Part shown: positions 14,816 through 28,799 of the stretch, one piece after another
How positions within the stretch are numbered: the first letter of the stretch is position 1
Layout: each line of letters starts with the position of its first letter
Source of the DNA: Oryzias latipes
Taxonomy: Eukaryota > Chordata > Actinopteri > Beloniformes > Adrianichthyidae
DNA length: 64,000 nucleotides
NCBI RefSeq assembly: GCF_002234675.1
Contig: NC_019860.2
Location: forward strand, 10,910,586-10,974,585
Reading direction: 5' to 3'
Notes under the pieces: generated by a model
Database searches by the model: none
The model's input: the letters and a program-made list of their open reading frames with translations, nothing else
Told to the model about the DNA's origin: nothing
Program-made: the position numbers and the translations under genes

Positions 14816-16959
14816 ACACAAGGGGGGGAGGGGTCAGTTAGTCCAGTTCTCTTATACAGTCAATGAATCTGAAGAAGAGGCCAGCAATGTTGTGTTGACA
14901 TGCAACACTTTATGGTTAATGTTCAGTGTTGCATATCAGAACAAAACTGCTTTTCGGTGCATCAAATTCTTCCGGTTTATGTAAATTTCAATCAAATTGA
15001 ACTTTATTTATAAAGCACTTTTCAAACATATGTGACACAAAGTGGTATACATGACAAAAATACTTTTCAACGTAAAAACCAAAAGCAAAGAGGAAGACCT
15101 TTACTGCATTAAGTTGTAGCATAGCTGAGAATCATAAAGCTGCAAGTCTCAGCTTCCGAGGATTTTTCAGCAAAGTGTAAAACTAATTGAAGTCTCAGCT
15201 TTCATCTACAATTCTACCCCTTAATTAGTCAGTACCACATTACGACCCCCCCTCCCCCTCTCCACACATACACACTGTGTCAGGAAGGTCCACTCATCTG
15301 CATCCAGCTAGCCTTGTAGGAAATGTCAATGATGTCCCTGAGCTGTCAGGGTCACCACCTCGCTGCTGCTCCTTTCTCAGCTACAAAAGTCCCAAGAGAC
15401 CATTTCCATTTGTCGCCTCTGAAACCACGTTGAGTTCTAAATACAGAACATTTCCATGAGTTTGAGACAGAGCTGTCCATGTAGGTTTGTTCCTCATGGG
15501 ACTCACAGGTGATCAGGGACCTTTTTGTGTAGCAGATCTTTCATTTTAATTATTCAGTTCTTTTAACTGAATCTTCATTCATCAAAAATGTGATACATAA
15601 AGAACAATCTCTATTCTTGTTTCATGAAACCTCCAAATGATCAAAACATTGAACAAAAGAACCAAAACATTTTGATGTTGTTTCATTGAGTCCGTCAGTC
15701 CAGTTTGGATTGTTCAAACTTAGTTAAAGATTTTTTTTCTTCATTTGTGGTTTCACTCACGGCAACCATTGAACAACTGTGTCATCAAAGAAATCCAACA
15801 AAGAAAAACTTGAAAGATGAAGCTGTTGATGTCCATCTGTTCTGTTCAAACCTTTTGTTTTTAGGCTAAAATATTCTTGATAAATTCTTTACCAAACCAA
15901 GCTGTGGAAATGATGTCTTTGTGTTAAACTAAATTTTGAAGACATTGATGTAGACGAGATAACATTCTCAACCTTTCATGTTTATATTGGATCTGACCAA
16001 ACTTCAAACCTATCTGGTCAATCCAGGCTTGACTGAGTTTGACTAATTTCCTCTATTTGAAATCTACTCATAGAGTGATCTACTGGCAGGACTGCATGAT
16101 ATGAGGAAAACTCAAAACAACAACGAAAAACAACTGATACATCATTTTCATTTTGCTGCAAAATGTCTTTTCTTTTTGTCTGTGCATGAGTGTAAACATT
16201 TCAGACAACTATTTATTGCAGCTTACGCCATCTTTTGCAATTTAGGCGTTGCACAAGCCGTTATTGTGATATTGATACATTTTCAATTTATTGTGTAGGC
16301 CCATTAGTTCGTTTGACTTCTGTCCGAGCCTCTTATGGACTCGAGACGACTTCTGGTTCTGATCGTGGGCACCTCGTGTGGACACCTTCCTGTCCTCCAG
16401 GGACGAGCGGCGCCTTCGAGATTATCTCTTTGACATAAAGTTAATTATCAGCTTCTTTAGACCAAAGAAGGCGTTTCTGATATCTTGTACTTCCTGCAGT
16501 CCCTGTCTCCTTCTCTATGATTAGCTTTCCACCTCCCCCCTCTCAGACCCCCCACCCCTTAGTATCAGTGCAGCATCACTGGAGCGTCTCGTTTCAGTCC
16601 AGAGATCAACTTCCCATCTCTTCGGCCCATTTCTCCTGCACCTTTCTCCCACTCTTCCTCTCCTCATTTGCATCTTCTCTGTCCAGATTAACCCCCTCCA
16701 TCCCCAACTCCCCAAGCCTTGTGGCTCATTCCAGGCCACCCCCCCCCCCCACCCCCTTCTGCTCATCTACCCTCCCTTTAATTATCTGTGCCCATCCAAG
16801 GGCAGCTAACGACCAGCCAGGAGATGCTAATTGATTTCAGCCTCTTTTCCTCCGCTCTCCGTTCTGTCGTCTTCCCCGCTGTAAGGTAAAACAAAGCATG
16901 GATGTTTTCTGGACGGCTCTGAAGTAGAATTAGTGTCACGTTTGTTCTTCACCTTGTTA

Positions 16960-17180
16960 AAGCCTCCCTCCACTGACAGCGATTCATTGTAAAGGCACAT
17001 TAGCTCGGGCAGTTAGCTGATGCTCTTATCCACGCTCTATCTATCCATCTATTAATCTGTTAATTAAAGGGCTAATTAGGCCAGAAGAGCAGCCACTGAC
17101 ACCATGTCACTCTTAACCCCGATTCCTACCGCTCATTAACTCTCGCACACTCAGACACACATATTCTGCACACTGTAATT
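16960..17180. promoter_or_regulatory. candidate conserved noncoding island in agap1 intron
   Basis: CACATTAGCTCGGGCAG, CTATTAATCTGTTAATTAAAGG and GCTAATTAGGCC give several ATTA/TAATTA homeobox half sites in a non-repetitive context, followed by a second stretch with GTAATTAATGACTTGC. It is a regulatory candidate only by composition. Confidence 0.3.
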
Positions 17181-18503
17181 AATGACTTGCTTTAGCGACG
17201 CAGTGTGGCCCCATAGATCTCACAGCTGAAGGCTGAGAAGAATTCTCCAAAGAAGCCTTCCTTAAATCTGATCAATGAAGACAGAGGGTAGAACTCTTAT
17301 TGTGAAATCCTTGTGCTTTCAATTTTCAGACTTTTTCGTTAAATGTCTTGCATTGGTAAACTTTTCATTCAGGGATGTATTTATTTATTGTTCCAAATGT
17401 TTGTTTACTAAATTTATTTTTACAGTTGTGTTTAGTTATTGAAATAGTTTTTGGTCATTTTATATTTATTTTGTCACTTTTGTCATTTTTTTCCTCTCAG
17501 AGCTTCTAAACCTAATTTTTGACTTTTTCTGTCTCCGGTATCTTGTTCTAAAATGTGAAACTTTTTTTTTTTTTTTTTAGCACAGACTGTTATCTATCTG
17601 ATGGATTTGTTCTAGTTGCACACCTTTAATTGTATGTTTCATCCTAGCTTATTAGCTCATAATCAGTCAGCAGTAGGGAGCAGGTCCCGGTTTAAATTTC
17701 GCAAAAGTCGTATGAATTTACCACTTTTGTGTTTTTGTGTTAATTTTTTCTTATAAAAAAATTTGTTGGGTGGGATTGTTGGGGGGGGGGGTGTTTTTTA
17801 TCAACTTTTGTGGCTCAGTTTGGAAACCGTGGACCATTGACCCCTGACAAACACTTACATTCAGACACACAAACACACAGCAAAAAGGGGAGCAGCTGGT
17901 GGGACGTCCAGCGGTGCCTAGGCCAAACGCCCCCAAGCTTCAGATGGACAGGAAACCAGTGAGTGTGTAAACACAGGCAGACAAAGCTGTAGGAGGATGA
18001 TACACACACTCGGAGCACACACAATACCAGGTCTGCTGCACTCAAACAACAGGCAGGAAATCAGAAAAGCTCTGTAGGCCCAGTGTGGCGCCCTGAGGGA
18101 CCCCAAGCAAAACCGTGTTCTGTCCTGCCGTTTCCAATGGTGACTGGGATCTAATGCCACAATGCAGGAGCTGATGAAGCAGTCAACTTGCTGAATCCTC
18201 CATCTTTCCTGCTGCATGGTACCTAAAAGAAAAAAAGTCTGCACCAAAAGGCCTAGAAAGAGGTGAACCTTTCCCAAAGGTATTTTATTTTTGTCAAATT
18301 TAAAACATTTTGAATTGTTTCAGAAATTAAGTATGAGAACATTGTCTGTCCAAAAACCTGAGTGACCCCAATTTTCCTCTTTTTACAGTAGTAAAGTGTT
18401 AACACAATTAGCATGAACTAACCGGTTCAGACAAAGAAAAAAAGAATTGCTTCAATATACAGCACTTGACAATAAGTAAAATGTCTAAGTAATTAGTGTA
18501 AAC

Positions 18504-18715
18504 CAGGGCTGTTCATTCCTGGTCCTCGAGATCTACCACCCTGCCTGTTTTCCAGCTCTCCCTGCACTGCTTGCTGCTGATTACCTGGACCAGGTGTGTT
18601 CATTCAATCAGAATGTGGAGACATCTGATTGAGCTAATCAGCAGCTAGCAGGGCTTGGAGATCTGGAAAAAACAGTTAGAGTGGTAGATCTTGAGGACCA
18701 GGGATGACCAGCCCC
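18504..18715. mobile_element. hAT-like MITE
   Basis: The left end CAGGGCTGTTCATTCCTGG and right end CCAGGGATGACCAGCCCC are inverted repeats with TCCTCGAGATCTACCAC against GTGGTAGATCTTGAGGA just inside. GTAAAC lies on both sides (before 18504 and from 18716), the remains of a target duplication. It interrupts an older AGTAAGTAAAGTG-rich repeat region that resumes on the right. Confidence 0.8.
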
Positions 18716-18719
18716 GTAA

Positions 18720-18990
18720 ACTAACTGATACTGATGCAAAAAAAGCAGCTTTCTGCCGGTATGTGACACTTTATAGTATTAAAGTGTGTACGCAATTAGA
18801 GAAAACTAACAGATTTGGACAAAGAAAAAAAACATTTTTGCAACACTTTCTAGTAAGTAAAGTGTAAGTAAGTAAACTTACTCTACAGTAAGTAAAGTGT
18901 AAGTAAATAAACATACTCGATCAGTAGGTAAAGTGTCACTTTAGAGTAAGTAAAGTGTCTACGTCATAAGCTACATAATACACTCACTGA
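18720..18990 (+). repeat. degenerate AGTAAGTAAAGTG-type repeats
   Basis: GTAAGTAAAGTGTAAGTAA-like words recur at 18849, 18890, 18932 and 18948, giving an irregular tandem block. It seems to be a continuation of the repeat to the left of the hAT-like insertion at 18504. Confidence 0.6.
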
Positions 18991-19938
18991 TGCGGGAAAA
19001 AAGAGACTTAGTGCATTTTTTTGCATTTTTAGCGTAAGCCAACTGCTTTTGATGCAGAGCTACTTTTCTCCGTGTCAGGATCCGTTGGAATTAGGTTGAA
19101 TGCGTAAACAGTTGAAATGTGACAGATGTTTTAACAGCCTTTTTCGTTTCCAGTCGCTAACGACAGTAATAAAAAATAAAATAAAAATTAAGCAAAAAAA
19201 TCCTTTTTCAGTTCAAGACGTACTGAGGTGTAAGTTGTGTTTCTGCTGAGTAACATGAGATCAGTGAGGAGGACATGGAAGGATGAAGGCTGTTCGCTTT
19301 GGCTGCTCTGCTGCCGTTATTTTTTAAGTCCTCATCACACAAACACACCTTAAAACGCTCCAGGCCGCACTTGACATGTATGCATCCTGTATGTTCTTGT
19401 GTGTCTGTGTTTGTGCGCGCTTTTCTGTCACAACCAATCTCACCGGGACTCGCGTTTAATTATTTACCCAGCATGCCTTGGTGCTGAAGCACACCACTAC
19501 CTCTAATGGGATGTGAAAAGGGACAGGCACAGATTAACACACAAAATATGAGTGTGCGCATTCAGACACATGTTAACACGTACTGTCACAGACACACAAA
19601 CACGCACTGTGTGGTTAATTAGTGCAATTAGCCTCTCCAGTGTCTAGAGCCGTGTGTTTTCAGGAGTCGTTAGTTTATGATGATGCCGTTTACTGCAACA
19701 CACGCGCCAACCGCAAGAAAAAAACATGCTAAATCAAACATGCGATGAATTTAAAACATCCACAAATAACCAAAAAATACTTTGAAGTTGTTTAAAAGTA
19801 ACAACAAAACAAACACAATAATGATAAATACTATATGAAGTAAATCTGAATATGTGCTAAAATTCACAGGGAAGTCAACAACTAAACAGCGAAACAAGCA
19901 AACTCATAATATGAAAGCGCTTTAGACGAAAGAAACAT

Positions 19939-20560
19939 ACCGTATTTTCCGCACTTTAAATTGTTCCAGAGTAAAATTTGCAGCAACCAAAAAAATGCCT
20001 GTTAAAGAAGAAAAACTCAAATATCAGCCGCACTTCTGGGAAAAATGTATTTAACAAAATATGGGACATTTCATCTAAAAGGACAAATCCTAATATCAGA
20101 ATAGATCATAAATAATAGACTGAATATATGCGCAATTCACTACTGTAACACACTGATGATTATTTAGCTTCATGAAACATAGGAGCAATCTAGCAAATTA
20201 GCAGAAGATATGAACAATTATTCCGAAAACCATAGCGTAAAAAACAGGCTATCAAGTCAACAAAAGTCTTTTTGTCACTTCAAATCACTAAATCCGTTGA
20301 ATTCTTCATCCTTTGTGTCGCTTTGGGACAATTCCGCCAAGCCCCGGTGTAAGACTGAGCGGCACTTCTTCTTCTGCATTGCTTTTAGTAGCAAAAACAG
20401 AAACACACACATACACCGCCCTCTAGTGGTTATTAGTGGGAAACACTAAGCCTTTTTTTTTTTTTTTTACTCGCACATAAGTCGCACTTGAATATAAGTC
20501 ACACCCCCCGGGCAAACTATGTGAAAAATCACAACTTGTACGCTCAAAAATACAGTAAAT
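19939..20560. mobile_element. nonautonomous element with CCGTATTTTCCGCAC end
   Basis: The left end ACCGTATTTTCCGCACTTTA and the right end (read on the opposite strand, ACTGTATTTTTGAGCG) are imperfect inverted repeats. The interior has AGTCGCACTTGAATATAAG and a poly(T) run. Related pieces occur at 34905-35425 and 61590-61650. It has no coding frame. Confidence 0.6.
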
Positions 20561-21469
20561 ATTTTTGCAAACGTATAAAAAGAAAAATCTAAGCCTGCTA
20601 AAACCAACAAGAAAATACATTTTGAAGATGTAAACAACTGCTAAAACACATTTACAAACAATCACAGATTAAAATGAACGACGGAGCACGCTCAGAAAGT
20701 AACTCAAAGACACTTTCTGCAAAAATCTACTCCTGAAGTCCAACAGGCAGCAACTATAAACACAAATATTAATATTCAGGAAAACTTGAAAAACAATAAA
20801 GCAATAAATGAGACTGTAAGTAGAAAACATGTAAACAAAACGCACTTTTTGTGCGATATGATTGATTGTGTGTCTGCTAGAGCTCTTGCTCTGCTGGTCC
20901 ATAGCAACTTTGGTGGGGGGCAGGCATGCGTTTCCTGGGTCCAGTGCCCTAGCATTTCCTGCCAGAGTCCCCGCTGAGCGCACACACACACTGGCTTCAG
21001 GCTTTGTCTGGGGGCTGTCGGCCGTGGTCCCGAACCCAGTCTCCCCGCTCCGTCTCTGGCTAGGGGATGGAGGAAGAAGCCCCCAGGACATTCCGTGATG
21101 CTAGGCGCCACCACCACACACACAAAAACACACGCTGGTATCCAGGAAGAGACTTAATGAGTCTGTAGGGTTCCCACTCGGAGCCAAACATCTTACACTT
21201 TCTCTTCGCCTCTGATCAGATCCTCACGGTAAACCAGAACCAGAACTGTGTCACAGGTCACCAAAGACCTTCTGATCTTGATCTACTTTGATAAAGGGGG
21301 GACATGTTTGTTGTCTTTTGTTAACAAACAGGATGGACATCACTTGTGTTATTTTAATCTGCTGCTTCTCCATTTCCTCCTCCCCCCTGTGCTCATCCCT
21401 GGAGATGTTTGTTAGGAAGAGAAGGGGGGACAGCTCAATATCTGTCCCCCTGGGCCTTTCTGTCCCTGA

Positions 21470-21600
21470 CTAATCCCAGCGGGTTGAATGGACTGCTGTT
21501 TACATGGAGGGATTTGAGCAGAGATTAGAGCGGTAACAGTCTTGGATTAGAGGGATCAGCGGTTAATGATACTCGATTGGTGAACAAAGCGCCCCCCGTC
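21470..21600. promoter_or_regulatory. candidate conserved noncoding island
   Basis: This non-repetitive block has GCAGAGATTAGAGCGG, TTGGATTAGAGGGATCA and GCGGTTAATGATAC. GGATTA/GATTA words are Otx- or paired-type half sites. The assignment is by composition only. Confidence 0.25.
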
Positions 21601-22479
21601 CCCCCTGCCTCTGGTTGCGTCTTATTTTACTCTTGGAGGGTCCAAACCCGGCTGCCTATGAGCAAACCATGAAAAGCTTTTAAAGAAAATTAGAAACTTG
21701 GAGAAATAATTGGATCCTTGCCTGATCCAGTAGAAGACAGATTTATTTTCCGATAGACTCAATTCTTTTTTGTGTACATTTTCTTTTAAGTTTTCGGATT
21801 TCTTCCTGTTCCCAAGTAGTTTTGTTTCCCTTTTAATTCAGGAAAACTCTGCAGGTTGTTGGCACAACAACAGCAATTGCAGTTGTATTTCCAAAACAAG
21901 CAGAAATCCTGAAAATGACGATAAGGAACAAACAGGAAACAAAAATTCAACTTTCTGGAAAGAGAAAAATGGTTCGGCTTTCTGTGAGCCTAAAGCAGAG
22001 TTCAGGGATGGGAGTTTGTGTTTGAGTTTGCCTTTGTTCCTTGTTAAGTTGGAGATGTTTCCATTGAGTCCTTTTGTTTTGGTTGAGTACATCTTGGTAA
22101 TCTTTCTGTCATATTTGTGAGGAGTCCCACATCCACGTTTTGGACTTTGCATGTTCATGCATAGCTACAGTTTTCAGGCTCTACATACAAAACATGTGGT
22201 GATTGAACACAACCAGGTCAAACTTGTACCAATCAGGGACTCAGACTTGGTAGTGACCGACTGTTTAAAAATTGATCATGGAGGAGATATGAATGATTTC
22301 GATTTGTTTAATGCAATAGAACTGTGAAAGAAAAAAGCCTGAAACAAGATTTGTGATATTTTCTACATTTCGCACCAAGCCTCTTCCAACTATAGGTGGC
22401 GGAGATGCGCTAGTATCAGGAAGTGACAGTCCAGTGTAAACGCTGTATGCTAGACGCGCGTCTCATGCCTGGTGTGAAC

Positions 22480-22630
22480 ATAGCTTAAAGTGTTGCACAT
22501 CAATGCAAAGCTACTACTTTCCACTTCAGACGCTGTTTGAATTGTGCTACTTGCATAAAAGGTGGTTGAAGAGTTACGATGGATCAAAGGAGGTTAACGC
22601 TGCAGCTAAGTCTCCGGTGTTAAAGGGTTA
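22480..22630 (+). repeat. right half of MITE family B beside an exon
   Basis: AAAGTGTTGCACATC, CCACTTCAGACGCTG, GGTTGAAGAGTTACG and the terminus CTCCGGTGTTAAAGGGTTAA match the right half of family B. It ends about 66 bp before the splice acceptor of the agap1 ankyrin exon. Confidence 0.65.
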
Positions 22631-22664
22631 AACGGCCACCGTAGGTTTATTTGATCCCATCTAA

Positions 22665-23236
<572 letters not shown>

Positions 23237-26200
23237 AAGGACTCTCCGCCCACAAACTCTAAGAACCCTAATGTTGAAGAATCCTTTCTGTTTACTCTGA
23301 GAACCGCTTACTGTTGCAGGCCCCACCCACATTCCCTAATAATCCCCTCGTTGACTCTTGGTCCTTTCGACAGGAAGGATAATTCCAAGGTGTGGCGGGA
23401 AAAGTGGTCCACAGTTGTCCGAGCCTCAGCTGGCTCGTCATTGCATTTTGGGAAACGATGATTCTGTCGGTGTCATACCTCACTGCACATGCTAGGATGT
23501 CGAAGGCCAGTTCTGTTTCGCCCAAGCGGAATCATATCGCTAAGAAAGCAAAGATCATCGTCTCCTTCATTTCTTCAGGACTCTACATAGATAAACTCCT
23601 CCCGATCAGCGCGCTGCCCCTCCTCCCACAGCAGGTTGTAGAAAATAAGATATCAGTTTGTACATATAGGGAAAGGACAGATGGATTGCATGTCTCAGAA
23701 TCTTTTTACATTAATTTAAAGTATCTTTCCTGATTTGTGTGTTTGCAAAATTCCATTGGTTAAAAAATTCAATATTGGAAGTTGTTGTTTTTTTATTATA
23801 TTTTCATTTTTGAGTATATAGAGTCAAGAAGTGTACAGATGCTTAATGTGGCTCAGGGACCCGAGACTGTCCATTATTCTACCCAAAAAAAAAAGAAAAA
23901 AAAATCAGACTGAATTTTGATTTATGCTGCCAGAGAATCCCGATGTCCCGAATTTCATTTCTGCTGAAAACCGTCAAAAACTGAAACCTACCATGGAGCA
24001 AAAAGGGAACGAATTTTCTTCAGGTGCTTTGGGGTTTTTTTCACTGTCCGATCAGATCGCATCCCTTATCTACATAGCCAATCACTGAGAAGGGCTTCTT
24101 CCTCACTGATAACTGTCATTGTAAATACTTTCTTCATGCTTTCTCACCTTTGTCCTTTGATGGTGGCATCATGTAATTTAATGGGAAGAAAAAAAGGAAG
24201 TTCTTCGTGAGCGTGATGGGTTGCACAATGAAAGTAGGTTTTGGAGCGCATGTATGGTTCCGGATTACTGCAGGTAATGGAACGTTGCGTAGGTCAACCA
24301 GGGGTTCCAACATCCAGTTGTTTCAGAGGCGGTAAATCAGAGATGAAGTTAATTTAGGGAAAGTTTAACATTTAACGCAAGTAAAAACAAGCTTTAAAAT
24401 AAAAATATCTGGTTGGAGAAGTCTGAAACCTCATTTGGTGTCACCAAATCTAAGATCGAAGCTGATACCAAATACAATTTTGAATCAAAATTCATCTTTA
24501 ATCCATTTAAGGCTTGAATGGGATGTTGGAACCACGGGTTGAAGAATCTCTAGGCTCCGATCGTCAATCGTATCCTGGTGATGTCGATTCTTTTTCTAGT
24601 AGTTTGACCTGACGTGTGTGACCTTTTGGCAGAGTAGAAGTAGTCGAAGTGAGCGTCTTCTTTATTTGTGTGATCATTCTGTTTACAAACCTCCATCCGT
24701 GTGGTCTTGAAATGTTCACACCAACGTTGCTGCAACAGTCGAGGAGCAGTTCTCAGCTGTGTTTTCTGAGCAATACTCAACGTTCTCTTATTTGATTTCG
24801 TACACTGACGAAAAAAATAAAAAACACTCACCCTGTTTGTAAAAAGAGATTAAAAAAATCAAAAAGGCTTTTATTTGACATGGACACTAAAGTTTTTGGC
24901 CCTCATGCCTTCTTTTCCTTTTGCATGCCTGCCTTTTTTGTTCCTGATGTGCCACAAATCCTCGTCCTCTTCATGACACCGTCAAACCGCCATCCTGTAG
25001 AACTGATGAAGAGTTCTATCTTTATTAAAGTTTTTTGTTTTTATGTTTTTATACCCGACTCGTCCCAGTTTAGTCCAGAACCGGGACGTGCTGATGGGAC
25101 AAAGATGTTTTATTTATGACAGAAATGCACTAAATTGTATTTAGTCTGTTTGTCCAAACCACGACTCTGTCCACCATCTTTGATGTCAATTTGACCGTTT
25201 GGTCTGTAACCATGGTTACCTTTGAGCAGCCACATGACACATTTGTTTAGGTAGTTTAGAAGTATTCTAACTGCAGAGAAAGGTTCTTTAAATGTGCCTA
25301 AAATGTCTATTAAGTAAAGTTAGTAGCCTTACATATTGGAATAAAGCAAAAACAGGGTAAAAAAAAAGATTGTAGGTTCATTAAAACAAACATTTGCTTT
25401 GTCATAAGGCAGAGAAATGGATTGTTGTGATAATGTTAGGTAAAGGTTTAGCGGCAGCCTTAATTCGCCAAAACGATTCACTTGCCTAATCCCCTGACTC
25501 ATTGTTTTAAACTCACAGAAGAGATAAGTCATTTAGGTTTGCTCTAACAATAAAAAAATCTAATTCCAAATAAAACTAAAACACTAAGAGATAGAAAGTT
25601 TGCGAAGACAAAAAGCGACAGAAAAAGTTCCATATGCTAAAGTGTGAAATAACAGTAACTTTAGCTAGTCAGTGTTTACCTAACAAAGGAAAAGCAGCCA
25701 TTTAACTGCTGCAATATTTGGTGTGTTTTTTTTTTTTTTAACTATCATTATCGAATTTGACACAAAACTGAAAAACGAATCTGACAGAAGCAGGGAAAAG
25801 TGCTTATTTGATTTCATTTTTTAGCTAGCAGTACATTACTGTACAAACTAGTTTCAACTACAAACAAAACAAATGACTAAAAGCTAACGAGTTTTTTAAG
25901 CAAAGACTTGCTAGCTTTTAGCTTCAAAGCTAGCAGGTAGTATAAGTCAGCAGGACTTTAGTCAACGTATTGGCGTAGTTTCTATTCATTAATAAAGTTA
26001 AGAAGTACAGCTAAAACACAGACCATACGAAGCATAATTGCACTGCTGAAATGTCTAAAATATTTCGTTAGCTAACTATCATTACTAACTGGCTTTTTAA
26101 CTTTAAGTAGATGCTATGTTTTTACTCTAGCTCTTGTCCTGAAATTGTAAGCTAACTAGTTGTGTCATTTCGTACGACGGATGGGCCCTGCGAAGCGGCA

Positions 26201-26665
26201 GCTAGCAGCCACGTTGCTAACAGGCGGTTTGTTCTGCGCAGCCGTCTGCAGATGAGTCATTTTAACACACAGAGAAAATCCATTCTTGTTGCTGACCACG
26301 TGTATATAGACCTCAGCAAAGCTAAAAATGCACCTGCGTATGTTTTGATTGTGTTACCTCATGTAGCCTTTTCCCCTCAACCCCACCTGCCCAAGATGCC
26401 CACCTCTTATTTATAACGCACCTTTTTACCCGTATGTACATTTTTCCCAGAGTTCCTCAGTCCATCCACAGTTTCTCATTACAACCGCAATGTTTTGTCA
26501 TTCAGAACGCATTCTTATTGTCACAGTTATTCTATGATTATTATCATTGTTGAATTGTTTTTGTTTTGTTTGCTGTACAGTACTGTTGTTAAAAATTCTA
26601 CCTAATACAGAGTCTCCTACTGTAATGTGTTTCTTTTCAATAAAGATGGAAATAATACTTCATAA
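23237..26665 (+). other. agap1: agap1 3' untranslated region (inferred)
   Basis: It runs from the stop codon to shortly after the poly(A) signal at 26639. About 3.4 kb is long but usual for this gene family. No convincing coding frame or repeat with clear ends lies in it. The end is inferred from the signal plus the GT-rich stretch CCTGTGTTGCTG after it; an alternative AATAAA stands at 27638, so a longer transcript is possible. Confidence 0.6.
26639..26644 (+). terminator. agap1: agap1 poly(A) signal
   Basis: AATAAA is followed about 30 bases later by CCTGTGTTGCTGTTTTTCC, a GT/T-rich downstream element. This is the best polyadenylation site after the agap1 stop codon. Confidence 0.65.
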
Positions 26666-28799
26666 TATAACCTGTGTTGCTGTTTTTCCTTGAGCCATTC
26701 TTTTTTTTTTTTATTGACCAGTAACAGTATTTTGCTGGATTTTCCAACAAAATGCTTTAAGTTATACAAGTCTTTTGGTTTTTTTTATAGAATATTTGTA
26801 CGTCTCTGATAAAAAAATGTTTTTCTCACCCTTCACTGATGTTCACATTACAAATCTATATTATAATTAAACAGTGAGGAGCTGCTACAATGTAAACACT
26901 AAGTCAACTGAGTTTTTGTTAATTGGTGTAGCAGCCCATCCTGCAAACATGCTCAACATTTTTCTATTTAAAAAAACAAAAGATTTAGTTTAACTTTAGT
27001 GAAATGTGCAACATTTGATCTGAAGGTAACAAAACACAACTACATATGTGGCTACATTTAAAAGAATTCTATTTGTCTGGCAGATTTAGGCTCTTTTAGG
27101 CAATTTAATGATCAATTCCACAAATGTCACAGAATTTTGTTCACATTCCCAATTAATCTTTCAGATGAATTTTTTTCTCCATCAGGTGTTTTTTTTTTTT
27201 TTTTTAATCTAAGCTAAGTTTGGACATTTTTTCTGAAAGCTGATGTGTTTTTACACATCATCTACCAGAAATGAATGCCCTCAGAAGTATGAGATTTTGG
27301 ACGTCAGTAGGAAAATCAGATGCGTATACGGCTGCAAATTCCCGGAGGATGATAAGGTGGTGAAGGACGGATCTTGAATTAGGACAATTCCCCTGGGTCT
27401 CATTCGTCGGCCTCCTGTAAAGGCCCGGCTTGATTACAATTGCAAGAAAATTTTCTGACAAACGTCTGCTTGGCTGCAGAACCTGTTAAAAAGTTGGTCT
27501 CTTGTAGCTTTTACTGAATCTAAAAGTCACTGTATCTCTGGCTCTTGTCATTTGCTGGGACCATATTTGTAGTTAATGCATTTATATTTGTATTTTCCTA
27601 ATTGAATAACATTTTAGCATTTGTAATTACTGTTGTAAATAAAGAAATCCTCGTTTAAACTCCTACTTTTTTGTATTACTCCTAATGCAAATAATCAAAC
27701 ATTTTTAACAATGCAACTGAAAATTATCCAACTTTTCAAATTAAACATGTTTATAATATAAAAAAGGTAAAATGTTATTGTTAATTTTGGATTAAAAGGT
27801 CAAAATGTACATATTTTATATTGTAATACAACCTTTCTAAATAGTAAAAGAAAAAAGATTTACTGATTAACTCAGTTAATACTTTTTTTGTTTTTATCTA
27901 ACAGGACTTCTGTAACCTCTTACCTATATAAAATGTAGATCAGCTCATCGAAAAAAATTATCAATTCTGCTCGTTTAAATGTAAAAAAAAAAAAAAAAGG
28001 AGAAAAGTTTGGATTTTGAAGTACCTTAAAAATGTTCACTTCCGGTGGCACCGCCTGAACGTGGTTCTGGTGGGGTCCACCTTCGCGGCTTGACAATGCT
28101 ACTGAATTTTCGGTCCGCTCGGGGGGCGCGTGCCAAACGTGGCCCCCTTGAACGCACGCGCCAGGTGCTGTCACCCGGAAACCATCAGGTTCTATTTCTT
28201 GTTCGGTGTGTTTGAGACCGAAGAGAAACGTACGCTGACGCAGTGACGTCACGCTGTCAAACTAAGCCTCACTGATCAAAATCACAGAAAAGAACAAGTT
28301 CATTTTTAAAAATTATGAGTTTTAGAAGAAATTTGATATTAATTTCACATAAATGTGTGTTAAAACTTTATATGAAAATTTGTTTGAAATAAAATAACTC
28401 AAGGTTAGAAGCCTTAAAAATACAAAAGGAATGTGGAATCTTATTTTCTACGCATTAACTCGCGTGCCCACCTGTATTCTTTGGCAAATTGATGCGCCAA
28501 ATAAATAAGTGGGACATTCCACGCACGCGCTAAGACTACGAATGCGTGTTTTTAATATTCAAAAAGTCTGAAACCAGCGCTGTGTCAGAGCTGCAACAGT
28601 TTAATCTTCACAGATTCATAAATTAAATTCACATTTTTTCATTAATATTCACCGAGTTTTTTTTCCATTTGATTGTTTATGAAAACGTTTGTTCATCTTC
28701 AGTCTCTGTTTGTCTTGATTTGATTTTTTTCTGAAAATGTTCAGTCACTTCTTTTACTCAGTTCTGCTTAGGATCTGCGCATGAGCAGAAGCGAGCCTC
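26666..28799. other. tail-to-tail gap between agap1 and gbx2
   Basis: It is mostly AT-rich, with a second AATAAA at 27638 (plus strand). A GC-rich, CpG-bearing block at 28035-28260 stands out from its surroundings. On the minus strand, ATTAAA-type signals near 28551-28606 could end gbx2. I see no coding exon. Confidence 0.5.

Noticed and set aside
16517..16834. 105-codon proline/serine-rich frame
   Set aside because: It is driven by C-rich simple sequence, including a run of about a dozen C; not protein-like.
20669..21123. 115- and 140-codon overlapping minus-strand frames
   Set aside because: Two frames open together over the same intronic DNA with no recognisable domain; likely chance.
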